DNA of 14,530 bases from Candidatus Dojkabacteria bacterium UBA3081. GTDB taxonomy: Bacteria; Patescibacteriota; Dojkabacteria; SC72. This document shows, piece by piece, positions 1 to 7,828 of this stretch (the stretch's first letter is position 1; each line of letters begins with the position of its first letter). Position numbers and translations under genes: made by a program. The notes beneath the pieces are model-generated. The model saw nothing but the letters and a program-made list of their open reading frames with translations, was not told where the DNA came from and searched no databases. The stretch covers positions 17,775 to 32,304 of the forward strand of contig DFBL01000029.1 in assembly GCA_002366615.1 (NCBI GenBank), in the 5' to 3' direction.

Positions 1-6
1 ATGTAC

Positions 7-83
7 TGGAGCGAGAGACGGGGTTCGAACCCGCGACCTACACATTGGCAATGTGTCGTTCTAGCCAACTGAACTACTCTCGC
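7..83 (-). tRNA. tRNA-Gly (anticodon GCC)
   Basis: Read on the minus strand, the acceptor stem GCGAGAG pairs with CTCTCGC. The T arm has GTTCGAA, and the anticodon stem ACACA/TGTGT encloses a loop with anticodon GCC. The discriminator is T and the CCA end is encoded. It resembles other bacterial tRNA-Gly(GCC). It lies one base from tRNA-Phe on the same strand, so both are probably cut from one transcript. Confidence 0.96.
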
Positions 84-84
84 A

Positions 85-160
85 TGGTGCCGAGACCCAG
101 GCTCGAACTGGGGACCCCCTGTTCTTCAGACAGATGCTCTACCAACTGAGCTATCTCGGC
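85..160 (-). tRNA. tRNA-Phe (anticodon GAA)
   Basis: On the minus strand the acceptor stem GCCGAGA pairs with TCTCGGC, with discriminator A and an encoded CCA. The D arm contains AGCTCAGTTGGTAGAGC, the T arm GTTCGAG, and the seven-base anticodon loop CTGAAGA gives anticodon GAA. It is the promoter-proximal member of a two-tRNA unit with tRNA-Gly. Confidence 0.96.
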
Positions 161-176
161 ATTTAAGCAGTAAAAA

Positions 177-205
177 ATGATATCAGATATCTAATCTGTA
201 ATCAA
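177..205 (-). promoter_or_regulatory. Promoter of the tRNA-Phe/tRNA-Gly unit
   Basis: The minus strand reads TTGATT, 17 bases, then TATCAT preceded by TG (extended -10). Transcription would start about ten bases before tRNA-Phe. Spacing and hexamers fit a housekeeping sigma-70 promoter. Confidence 0.65.
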
Positions 206-219
206 TAATAAAAGTACTA

Positions 220-909
220 TTACTCATACATTACAACTGTACCTCTCTTTCTAGACAAGTGACTCCCTTTACTTCCTCTAACATATACCCCCACTAATAT
301 TAATATTATACCTAAAACCATCCCAATAATGTTCATATCTATTGCTGTTTGCGGAATACTCTCTTTCTCAAATGAATATGTAACAGAGTTAGGTTTACTC
401 TTTAATAGAATAATTGGATTACTATCAGCACTAAGCATTACTGATTGGAATAGTTCATCTCTCCCGTTATACTCAAAATTAAAGGTAACACTATCTTTTC
501 CACTGTCTAGGACATTAAACTCAAGTCTTGCAAATACATCTGGTTGAGATAATGTAGAATAGTAACCATTTGTACTACTAGAGGAGGTATATCCAGTTAA
601 CATAACAATACCATTCTCATTATTGGTAGTCCCTTCATCAAGTGGCCACTGCTCAAAGAGTGTGTCATTCTTTAAAGCTTTTCGCAGTTGCACAACCTCT
701 GGATCAAAGGAAAGGACCATTCTCGCTTTGCTTAAATCATACCCTCCTGAATCTATAAGTACATCAACTGTAAAACCCTCCTCAACATTAGCAACTATAC
801 CTCCAGACGGATAGAAGGAGAAATTAGCTTCTGCTGCATAAATATTTGCAAAAGAGAAAAACAAAATTAAAAGCGATATTGATATTTGTACTATCTTTTT
901 TCTGTTCAT
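220..909 (-). CDS. Secreted, membrane-anchored cohesin-domain protein
   Basis: A 229-residue exported protein. Residues 1-26 form a signal peptide (MNRKKIVQ, a hydrophobic core, then a YAAEA-type cleavage region). Residues about 28-180 resemble a cohesin fold, with a TVDVLIDSGG strand, an LSFDPEVV strand and a glycine/serine-rich loop before an ARLEFNVL strand. Residues 192-211 are a transmembrane helix followed by a basic tail (RGSKGSHLSRKR), so the domain would face outside. Cohesin folds bind dockerins in cellulosomes, but they also occur alone in surface proteins, and no dockerin is visible nearby. The start at 909 gives a normal signal peptide and has TATATT eight bases upstream. A longer reading from 945 adds twelve residues. 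It is divergent from uppP, and the ligand is unknown. Confidence 0.8.
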   Translation of the reverse strand: MNRKKIVQISISLLILFFSFANIYAAEANFSFYPSGGIVANVEEGFTVDVLIDSGGYDLSKARMVLSFDPEVVQLRKALKNDTLFEQWPLDEGTTNNENGIVMLTGYTSSSSTNGYYSTLSQPDVFARLEFNVLDSGKDSVTFNFEYNGRDELFQSVMLSADSNPIILLKSKPNSVTYSFEKESIPQTAIDMNIIGMVLGIILILVGVYVRGSKGSHLSRKRGTVVMYE

Positions 910-932
910 ATAAGTAGAATATACCATAACTA

Positions 933-950
933 TATAATCTAGCATATAAA
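933..950 (+). promoter_or_regulatory. Probable uppP promoter (-10 elements)
   Basis: TATAAT at 933-938 and TATAAA at 945-950 lie just before the uppP ATG at 956, within a 46-base divergent gap. Either would give a leader of at most about ten bases. No Shine-Dalgarno sequence and no clear -35 box are visible. Confidence 0.4.
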
Positions 951-955
951 ATAAT

Positions 956-1714
956 ATGAATTTTCTTAATATCTCTCTTTTAGCAATAATACAGGGATTA
1001 ACAGAACTACTCCCGATATCTAGTACCGCTCATTTAATACTTTTTTCAAAACTCATAGATATTGATATGAATACCTACTACCTTTCAATTTTACATCTAG
1101 GCACTACATTAGCATTAATAATACATTTCTGGCAGATATTAACTAAGAACCTATTTACAAAAGAAAAGGTTAATATGTATTTAAAAATTGTAATTTCAGT
1201 AATTCCCGTAGGAATAGTTGGATTACTTTTTGAATCCGTAATAGAAGAGAGATTAAGAGGAAATATGACAATGGCAATATCTCTAATTGTTTGGGGTATA
1301 GCAATGATAGTAATAGAAAGGAGAAAAACAGGAAGTGTAAGAAAACTTCAAAATATTTCTTGGAAACAATCCTTTGTAATGGGAGTAAGCCAGATACTGG
1401 CTTTAATACCTGGAACATCTCGCTCTGGAATTAGTACAATAGCTGGAATTTTAACTGGCTTGGATAAATACACTGCTATACAATACTCTTTCCTTCTTGG
1501 ACTTCCCCTACTCCTTGGTGCAAGTCTTTACGGTATATACCAGGGATACCCAGAGAGGTTTCTAAATTCAATTGATATAGTTGGGATATTACTAACAGCT
1601 ACAGTTACATTCTTAGCTCTGTCTCTACTTAAAAAGTTTAGTAAGAAGAAATGGCTTACACTTTTTGGAATATATAGAGTGATACTAGGAATAATTCTAC
1701 TAATACTCCTTTAA
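956..1714 (+). CDS. uppP: Undecaprenyl-diphosphatase (BacA/UppP family)
   Basis: An integral membrane enzyme that removes one phosphate from undecaprenyl pyrophosphate, regenerating the lipid carrier for peptidoglycan and other surface polymers. Both family signatures are present: QGLTELLPISSTAHL at residues 13-27, including E17 and H26, and PGTSRSG at 152-158. Most of the rest is hydrophobic helices. At 252 residues it is slightly shorter than the usual 265-275. Its stop lies two bases from the stop of convergent gpmI, leaving no room for a separate terminator. High confidence in family and function; high-level expression of this family is known to give bacitracin resistance. Confidence 0.95.
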   Translation: MNFLNISLLAIIQGLTELLPISSTAHLILFSKLIDIDMNTYYLSILHLGTTLALIIHFWQILTKNLFTKEKVNMYLKIVISVIPVGIVGLLFESVIEERLRGNMTMAISLIVWGIAMIVIERRKTGSVRKLQNISWKQSFVMGVSQILALIPGTSRSGISTIAGILTGLDKYTAIQYSFLLGLPLLLGASLYGIYQGYPERFLNSIDIVGILLTATVTFLALSLLKKFSKKKWLTLFGIYRVILGIILLILL

Positions 1715-1716
1715 AT

Positions 1717-3369
1717 TTACAGTACACTTCTCAAATCGATCCCTGTCATACTATCAGGTACATCTAAACCTGTTAGACCAAGACAGGTAGGTCCTACATC
1801 TGCTAAAAGACCGGTAACCTGTGCCTTAGGACCAGTTCCCACCTTAAGTAGTTTTGTTTCAGCTTTTGGTAATATATCACTTTCCTGAGATAGCATAATT
1901 AAAGGAACAGGATTATTAGTATGAGCAATATCAACCTCTTTAGTTACCCTGTTTATCATTGTTTCGCAATTCCCATGATCAGCAGTAATTACTAAACCAC
2001 CACCCATGGCTAGTGTAGTCTTAGCAATATCAGCTGTTAAAGAATCCACTATCTCATTTCCTCTTACTGTTGCATTATAATCCCCTGTATGTCCTAACAT
2101 ATCAGGATTTGCGAAATTAATTACTATAAATTTGTATTTATAAGTACTCTTAGCTTTGACTCTCTTAACAACCTCATCCCTAATAATTTTAGAACTCATC
2201 TCTGGAATAGTAGCATAGTTATCTACCCTAGGAGATGGAATATTAAAAAAATCTTCCCCTAGATGAGCATTCTCAATACCACCATTAAAAAAGTAAGTTA
2301 CATGCATATTCTTTTCTGTTTCAGAGATATGTAATTGGTTAAACCCACTTTCAGATACATAAGCAGCTAAGGACTTCTTAATCTTTTTTGGAGGAAAAAT
2401 AACGTGAGCAGGAATATTCTCCTCATATCCAGTCATAGTTACTAGATATAGATTAGTAGGATAGTTTCTTCTAATGAAATGATTAAACTCGGGCATAATC
2501 ATTGATTTACTTAACTCTCTTGCACGATCTTCTCTAAAATTCCAAAGAAGTAAGACATCATTAGGACGCAAAGGCCCTATCGGTTTTCCATTAACATCTA
2601 CTCTTGTTCTTGGTTTAAAGAATTGATCTGTCTCATTATTCACATATGCCTTTTGGATTGCTAAAATAGGGTCTTGAAAGGTCTCTTGGGAAAGACCTAC
2701 CATGGCATCATACGCTAACTTAATTCTTTCCCATCTACTATCCCTATCCATACCGTAAAACCTTCCCTGCATAGAAGCTATTCTTCCAATTCCTAACTCT
2801 TTAATCTTTTCATTCAACTTGTTTAAATACAAAAAACCATCCTTAGGAGGAGTATCTCTACCATCAAGCATTACATGAATATATGGATCTATACCATTAG
2901 CTTTACAAAGCTCCATTAAAGAGAAGAGATGCTTAATATGCCCATGTACACCTGCTGCACTTAATACACCCGCTAAATGAAAATTTGAACCCCTTCTTTT
3001 GACCTCTTTAATAGCTTCCCCAAGTACCTGATTACTATCCAATTCATGTGTAGAAATAGCATCATTTATCCTAGGCAGTGTCTGATATACAACCTGGCCA
3101 GCACCCAAATTAAGATGACCAACCTCAGAGTTTCCTGCCGCCTCAGAGGGTAACCCAACATATGTACCTGACGCATTTATTAAAGTAGATTGTCCATATG
3201 TCCATGCAGTATCTAAAAAAGGTGTATTAGCACCCAATACAGCATTGCCTTCAGGATCTGGATGCACTCCAAATCCATCTAGAATTAACATTACGACAAA
3301 ATCTTTACTGTTAATCAAAATTTTTTTCTTTACCTCCTTACTATCTTTTTTGTTAAATAGTCCAAACAT
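1717..3369 (-). CDS. gpmI: 2,3-bisphosphoglycerate-independent phosphoglycerate mutase
   Basis: A glycolytic enzyme interconverting 3- and 2-phosphoglycerate through a phosphoserine and two metal ions (Mn). The alkaline-phosphatase-fold metal sites are visible: LILDGFG (D31), GNSEVGHLNLGAG with the nucleophile S81, DMLGHTGD (D424, H428), TADHGNCE (D464, H465) and AHTNNPVP (H484). The substrate-binding motif DGRDTPP is at 169-175. The length of 550 compares with about 510-515 usually. The extra residues are a lysine-rich N-terminus (1-22) and an insertion near 500-520. The start at 3369 is preferred because an in-frame upstream start at 3438 would run into divergent prfB. The cofactor-independent enzyme means no 2,3-BPG is needed. 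Confidence 0.95.
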   Translation of the reverse strand: MFGLFNKKDSKEVKKKILINSKDFVVMLILDGFGVHPDPEGNAVLGANTPFLDTAWTYGQSTLINASGTYVGLPSEAAGNSEVGHLNLGAGQVVYQTLPRINDAISTHELDSNQVLGEAIKEVKRRGSNFHLAGVLSAAGVHGHIKHLFSLMELCKANGIDPYIHVMLDGRDTPPKDGFLYLNKLNEKIKELGIGRIASMQGRFYGMDRDSRWERIKLAYDAMVGLSQETFQDPILAIQKAYVNNETDQFFKPRTRVDVNGKPIGPLRPNDVLLLWNFREDRARELSKSMIMPEFNHFIRRNYPTNLYLVTMTGYEENIPAHVIFPPKKIKKSLAAYVSESGFNQLHISETEKNMHVTYFFNGGIENAHLGEDFFNIPSPRVDNYATIPEMSSKIIRDEVVKRVKAKSTYKYKFIVINFANPDMLGHTGDYNATVRGNEIVDSLTADIAKTTLAMGGGLVITADHGNCETMINRVTKEVDIAHTNNPVPLIMLSQESDILPKAETKLLKVGTGPKAQVTGLLADVGPTCLGLTGLDVPDSMTGIDLRSVL

Positions 3370-3400
3370 ATGTATAGATATCTCTAAATTGAAAAGTTGA

Positions 3401-3406
3401 TATAAT
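3401..3406 (+). promoter_or_regulatory. prfB -10 box, likely leaderless start
   Basis: A perfect TATAAT lies eight bases before the prfB ATG (3415), so transcription would begin at or within a base or two of the A of the start codon. No Shine-Dalgarno sequence precedes the gene. No convincing -35 hexamer is seen. Confidence 0.5.
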
Positions 3407-3414
3407 ATACAACA

Positions 3415-4500
3415 ATGAACCAATTTAGTAAAAAACAATTACAAAAGTTAAAAGAGAAAGCTATTAAAATTGAGGACTCTTTAGATATACCAACTAAGAA
3501 AGAAGTTTTAAACTCCCTAGAAAAACAAAGTCGTCAACCAAATTTTTGGAACAACAACAAACTAGCGCAGGATATTCTCTCCCAAATTTCTGATATACAC
3601 TCAGAGATAGAAAACATATCAACAATACAAGAGGAAATAGATATATTACTCTTTCTTTTAGAGGGAGACTCAGATAGTAAGCGGGATATGTTACTTGAAG
3701 ATTTCAAAAAAATAGAGGAAAAAATTAAAAACTTTGAACTACTAAATTTCCTCTCTGGAAAGTATGACAAGAACAATGCTACTTTTTCAATTCATGCTGG
3801 TCAGGGTGGTACAGAGGCAAATGATTGGGCACAAATGCTTCTTAGGATGTACACCATGTATATTGAAAAAAAAGGATGGAAATACAATATTACAAATATT
3901 TTAAAAGGCAATGAAACAGGTATAGCGACTGTTACTATAGATATCTTTGGCAAATATGCATATGGAATATTAAAAAAGGAACATGGTACCCATCGCTTAG
4001 TTAGACTCTCTCCTTTCAATGCCCAAAATCTTAGACAAACCTCCTTTGCAGGAGTTGAGGTAATTCCCATACTAGAAGATATTGATGAAAAGGATATTGA
4101 AATACCGAAAGGTGATATCGAATTTAAAGCTGTTAAATCAGGAGGCCCAGGAGGACAAAATGTAAACAAGACCTCCTCTGCTGTACAGATAATACATATC
4201 CCTACTGGAATCACTGTCCACTGCTCCACCCAAAGAAGTCAACTTCAAAACAAAGTTAAAGCTATGCAAATACTCAAAGGTAAACTTTGGAAGATAGTGG
4301 AAGAGAACAAACTAAAAGAAATATCTGATATAAAAGGAGAATACAAAATAGCAGGTTGGGGAAACCAAATTAGAAACTACATCCTACATCCATACAAACT
4401 TGTAAAAGATCTAAGAACAGAAGTCGAATCAACTGACCCAGAAAAAGTACTTGATGGAGAGCTTGAACCTTTCCTTGAATCACAACTAAGAATACAGTAA
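3415..4500 (+). CDS. prfB: Peptide chain release factor 2
   Basis: A class I release factor that reads UGA and UAA and triggers peptide release. The stop-recognition tripeptide is SPF (199-201, in HRLVRLSPFNAQ), diagnostic of RF2 rather than RF1 (PxT). The catalytic loop is SGGPGGQNVNKTSSAV with GGQ at 246-248. The N-terminal helical domain spans about 1-115. At 361 residues it matches the family. The frame is open throughout: the usual in-frame UGA near codon 26, which drives autoregulatory +1 frameshifting in many bacteria, is absent. Its presence means UGA is a real stop in this organism. ftsE starts 32 bases downstream, and the order prfB-ftsE-ftsX is common in bacteria. Confidence 0.96.
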   Translation: MNQFSKKQLQKLKEKAIKIEDSLDIPTKKEVLNSLEKQSRQPNFWNNNKLAQDILSQISDIHSEIENISTIQEEIDILLFLLEGDSDSKRDMLLEDFKKIEEKIKNFELLNFLSGKYDKNNATFSIHAGQGGTEANDWAQMLLRMYTMYIEKKGWKYNITNILKGNETGIATVTIDIFGKYAYGILKKEHGTHRLVRLSPFNAQNLRQTSFAGVEVIPILEDIDEKDIEIPKGDIEFKAVKSGGPGGQNVNKTSSAVQIIHIPTGITVHCSTQRSQLQNKVKAMQILKGKLWKIVEENKLKEISDIKGEYKIAGWGNQIRNYILHPYKLVKDLRTEVESTDPEKVLDGELEPFLESQLRIQ

Positions 4501-4532
4501 TATATACTTGTCTAAATATATCTAAACTGCTC

Positions 4533-5486
4533 ATGGTAATATTCGATACAGTTACAAAAAAGTACAAAGAGAATATAACAGCTCTTGAAGATGTTTCTTT
4601 TCTAGTAGAAGCAAATGAATTCTGTTTTCTAGTAGGCCCTTCTGGAGCTGGGAAATCCACTATAATAAAACTACTAATAAGGGAAGAGGTCCCAACATCT
4701 GGAAGTATATTTTTCAATGATATAGAGGTTCCGAAGTTAAACAGAAGACTACTCCCTGCCTACAGACAGAAACTAGGTGTCGTATTTCAAGATATCAAAT
4801 TACTTAATACGAAAACACTTGAAGAAAATATTGAATTCGCTTTAGAGATTTTGGATAAAAGTAACAAAGAAATTACAGATACTACAGACTATCTTTTAGA
4901 CCTAGTAGGTCTAAGAGAAAGGAGAGAGCTTTTCCCATATGAACTATCCGGTGGAGAACAACAAAGGGGTGCAATAGCAAGAGCTTTGGCTAATAAACCA
5001 GACCTTTTCATAGCTGATGAACCTACAGGAAACTTAGACTCCGAAAGTGCTAAACAGATACTTCAGATTCTCAAAACTATTCATGCAAACGGTACAACAG
5101 TATTGGTAATCTCACATGACCTAAACTTACTTAAAGATACAAAAGAGAGAATTATTAATATTAAGGAAGGAAAACTTGAATCTGACAGTAAACCAAAAGA
5201 GATCCCAACCACAAAAAAGAGTGAGCCTGTAAAAGAAGAGAAAGTAAAACCTGAGAAACCAGATAAAAAAGAAAAAAAGAAGAAGAAAAATTTAAAAATA
5301 TCAAAAGAGTTTTCATCCTTAAGTACATCATTAAAGAAGAATTTAAAGAAATTTGCAATATCATCTCCTGAAGTACTTCTTAATATCACTCAAGCAGATT
5401 TAAAAAACATGAAGTTAAGTAAAAAGGAAAACAAAGAATTAGAATCCTTTGTAAAAAAATATTTAAACAAAAAAGAAAATGAATAG
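4533..5486 (+). CDS. ftsE: Cell-division ABC ATPase FtsE with a C-terminal lysine-rich extension
   Basis: The cytoplasmic ATPase of the FtsEX complex, which couples ATP hydrolysis to activation of periplasmic or extracellular wall hydrolases during division. Motifs are Walker A GPSGAGKST (35-43), Q-loop Q86 in VVFQD, signature LSGGEQQ (138-144), Walker B DLFIADEP (157-164) and the H-loop SHD (194-196). The ATPase core ends near residue 215, the normal length for FtsE. Another 100 residues follow: a lysine/glutamate/proline-rich linker (217-255), then a predicted helical segment (about 258-312) with a short hairpin-like pattern LLNITQADLKNMKLSKKE. The start at 4533 gives MVIFDTVTKKY, the expected N-terminus. 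The end overlaps ftsX by eight bases, so the two are likely translationally coupled. Confidence 0.94.
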   Translation: MVIFDTVTKKYKENITALEDVSFLVEANEFCFLVGPSGAGKSTIIKLLIREEVPTSGSIFFNDIEVPKLNRRLLPAYRQKLGVVFQDIKLLNTKTLEENIEFALEILDKSNKEITDTTDYLLDLVGLRERRELFPYELSGGEQQRGAIARALANKPDLFIADEPTGNLDSESAKQILQILKTIHANGTTVLVISHDLNLLKDTKERIINIKEGKLESDSKPKEIPTTKKSEPVKEEKVKPEKPDKKEKKKKKNLKISKEFSSLSTSLKKNLKKFAISSPEVLLNITQADLKNMKLSKKENKELESFVKKYLNKKENE

Positions 5487-6408
5487 AACAAGAATATTTT
5501 CGGTAACAAAGAAAAATATTAAAAGAAACAAATGGTTAACACTCTCAACAATTTTAGTATCTACAATAGTGTTCACTCTCTCTTCAGTATTTATATCTAT
5601 TTCCATACTCACTAACAAGGTTGCTAATTACTATGAACAGAGAGCCCAAGTTATTGTATTCTTTAAGAAAGGCGCTACAGAAAAAGATATATTTGCATTT
5701 AGGGATAGTATAAATGATAAAGAGAAGATAGAGGAAATAACGTATATCTCTCAGGAGCAGGCATTAGATATATATAGGGAGGACTTTGCAGATAATCCTG
5801 ATTTAATATCTACAGTAACCGCAGATTCCCTTCCCGCTAGTATAGAGATAAGGGCAAAGAGTGTAGATGATCTCCTTTTCGTTATTGAAAATATTAACAA
5901 AGTAAAAGAAACAAATGCCTTTGTAGATGAAGTAATGTATTTTAAAGATGTAGTTGAGAATATGAGAACCCTCTCTAGGATTATTAATATTGGTTCTCTT
6001 GTTTTAATATCAGCTATGAGTATCGTCACAGTAGCTTTAATAAGGGTAACAACAGGTTTTAATATTAAATTACATCAACAAGAGATAGAGATAATGCATT
6101 TAGTTGGTAGTTCAGATAAATTCATAAGAACTCCTTTCCTTCTTGAAGGTACTTTCTATGGCCTTTTTGGAGGATTACTATCGTCACTAATAATACTAAC
6201 ACCTTGGTATCTCACTATGTATTACACCAATGGAACAGATTTCTCATTCTGGATTAATCAATTTCTTCAAGATTTAAATATGCCATTTTTAATAAAGATT
6301 GATATAGCCTTTGTATTAATATTTATCCTCATACACCTTCTAATTGGTGGGATATTTGGATTTACAAGTAGCTATAGTGCTGTTAAGAAATATTTAAAGG
6401 ATGAATAG
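5479..6408 (+). CDS. ftsX: Cell-division permease FtsX
   Basis: The membrane partner of FtsE, 309 residues. Topology is typical: a cytoplasmic N-terminus with basic residues, TM1 (about 20-42), an extracytoplasmic domain (about 43-168), then three helices near 171-193, 221-243 and 275-297. The external domain contains the family pattern AQVIVFFKKGATEKDI and a later SLPASIEIRAKS. The segment HQQEIEIMHLVGSSDKFIRTPFLLEG matches the conserved coupling loop of FtsX/MacB-type permeases. The external loop is expected to bind the coiled coil of the M23 protein encoded next. The ATG lies inside the ftsE stop region; no separate ribosome site is visible, which supports coupling. Confidence 0.94.
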   Translation: MNRTRIFSVTKKNIKRNKWLTLSTILVSTIVFTLSSVFISISILTNKVANYYEQRAQVIVFFKKGATEKDIFAFRDSINDKEKIEEITYISQEQALDIYREDFADNPDLISTVTADSLPASIEIRAKSVDDLLFVIENINKVKETNAFVDEVMYFKDVVENMRTLSRIINIGSLVLISAMSIVTVALIRVTTGFNIKLHQQEIEIMHLVGSSDKFIRTPFLLEGTFYGLFGGLLSSLIILTPWYLTMYYTNGTDFSFWINQFLQDLNMPFLIKIDIAFVLIFILIHLLIGGIFGFTSSYSAVKKYLKDE

Positions 6409-7743
6409 ATGAAAAAAATATTACTCATTTTTACAACTTTAGTAGTTATTCTCACCTACTTACTAATGCCCTTGGGGACTAATATAGCTGCTGCAGAACC
6501 GTGTCCAGAGAGTATGCCTATACAAGAAAGATACCTCTGTTTACAGAAAGAGCTCCAAAAGCTTGAAAGTAGTCAGGGAAGTTTAGAGAAAAGTTTAAAG
6601 TCTGAAGAGTATGCTCAACTATCTTTAAAAGAAAAGATTAACTATATCACTAATCAAATTGCTCAGACACAAAAAGTAATTGATGCCTTACATATGGAGA
6701 TTACAGCACAAGATATTGAAATCTCTCTTCTAGAGAATGAAATACAAATAAAGGAAGATGAATTGAGTGTTCTCAATCAGGAAGTAAAAGTTCTTGAAAG
6801 TACTGTAAATGAAAGAATTAGAGAATCATACAAATATTCATATGTAGGAGCTTTAGAATTTTTCTTTGATGTTAAAAACCTTGATTCCATAATTAGAAAA
6901 ACTAAATATTTAGTAGAGACAAGATTGCGAGACAAGAGCTCCCTAGAAGAATTCGCTGACAAGATGGATATCCTTGATGATGAAGAGTCACTTTTAGCTG
7001 GAAAAAGAGCAGAGTTACAGATAAAGAGAAATGACATAGAGAAAGAGAAAGAGCAATTAATAGTTGAGAGAAATAACCTTGATGATCAACAGGCAGAGAA
7101 AAACTACCTACTAGCAGAATCAGAGAAAAGAGAAAATTCATACAGAAGTGAGCTAGCTCAAACTACTGCTGCTATCTCGGCAATTGATGAGGCCATATCA
7201 GATGTTGTAATTGAACTATTTAATACAGGACAGCTTGGAAATGGTATGCCTGTAGTTGTAGGGCAAACAATTGGGTATCAGGGTCATACAGGTTGTTCTT
7301 TTGGATCTCACCTACACTTTGATATTAGAGATAAATACAACAACAGATTAAACCCTGTTACATATCTTAATGGAGGAACTCTATGGGGATCAATCACTGA
7401 CAAGATATATAAAGCTCCTGAGTATGGTGCTGTCCTAACTCAAACATACAAAACTACTCACCGAGCTTGGGACATGGTTAGTTTAAGAGAGGGTCTTCAA
7501 AATGGTTCTACATATACCGTTCCCACTGGTATATGCTCAATAGTTGACTACTACATAAGAGCATTTGGAAGAAACTGGGCATACCTAACTGGTGAAGGAG
7601 CCCGAGTAATGGCAGTAGCTAGTGGAAAGGTCTACTACGGAGTTATAATCCCAGATGGTCCTAACGGTTCAAAATATCCTGCTAAGTACGCATTGATCGT
7701 TCATAATGATGGAAATAAATCCTTTTATCTCCATCTTAAATAA
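6409..7743 (+). CDS. Secreted coiled-coil M23 (LytM) peptidase, EnvC/PcsB-like, with permuted catalytic domain
   Basis: A probable FtsEX-controlled peptidoglycan endopeptidase of 444 residues. Signal peptide 1-29 (cleavage near AAAE). Long coiled-coil stretches occupy about 43-135 and 175-262, as in EnvC and PcsB. The M23 domain is in unusual order. Residues 276-320 hold what is normally the C-terminal half (GQTIGYQGHTG, then HLHFDIR with H301 and H303, then NPVTYL). Residues 337-444 hold the normal N-terminal half (HRAWD with H351 and D355, ARVMAVASGKVYYG, and YLHL with H442), after which the protein ends. All zinc and catalytic residues are present, so it may be active, unlike degenerate EnvC. 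AAGGA precedes the ATG by seven to eight bases, and the gene abuts the ftsX stop, so it is cotranscribed. Confidence 0.9.
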   Translation: MKKILLIFTTLVVILTYLLMPLGTNIAAAEPCPESMPIQERYLCLQKELQKLESSQGSLEKSLKSEEYAQLSLKEKINYITNQIAQTQKVIDALHMEITAQDIEISLLENEIQIKEDELSVLNQEVKVLESTVNERIRESYKYSYVGALEFFFDVKNLDSIIRKTKYLVETRLRDKSSLEEFADKMDILDDEESLLAGKRAELQIKRNDIEKEKEQLIVERNNLDDQQAEKNYLLAESEKRENSYRSELAQTTAAISAIDEAISDVVIELFNTGQLGNGMPVVVGQTIGYQGHTGCSFGSHLHFDIRDKYNNRLNPVTYLNGGTLWGSITDKIYKAPEYGAVLTQTYKTTHRAWDMVSLREGLQNGSTYTVPTGICSIVDYYIRAFGRNWAYLTGEGARVMAVASGKVYYGVIIPDGPNGSKYPAKYALIVHNDGNKSFYLHLK

Positions 7744-7816
7744 TCCTTTGCTAAATATGAGACTTTCTGATAAACTCTTCTAATATTTAACTATAAGTTT
7801 ATTTTTAATTTATTAA

Positions 7817-7822
7817 TATATT
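7817..7822 (+). promoter_or_regulatory. -10 box of the SurA-like gene, likely leaderless start
   Basis: TATATT ends six bases before the ATG at 7829, with no Shine-Dalgarno sequence. The 85-base gap after the peptidase gene carries no convincing terminator, only a four-base AACT/AGTT stem near 7789-7799, so read-through from the fts cluster is also possible. Confidence 0.4.
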
Positions 7823-7828
7823 CGCCTA

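Noticed and set aside
3370..3438. Longer N-terminus for phosphoglycerate mutase
   Set aside because: It would overlap the start of divergent prfB, and the added residues do not resemble the family. The ATG at 3369 fits.
7234..7740. Two tandem truncated M23 domains instead of a permutation
   Set aside because: Each half contains only complementary motifs, none duplicated, and together they make exactly one domain. The 85 bases after the stop encode no missing GxTG-HLH part.
7789..7806. Terminator after the M23 peptidase gene
   Set aside because: Only a four-base AACT/AGTT stem with a three-base loop precedes the T-rich stretch, too weak to call.
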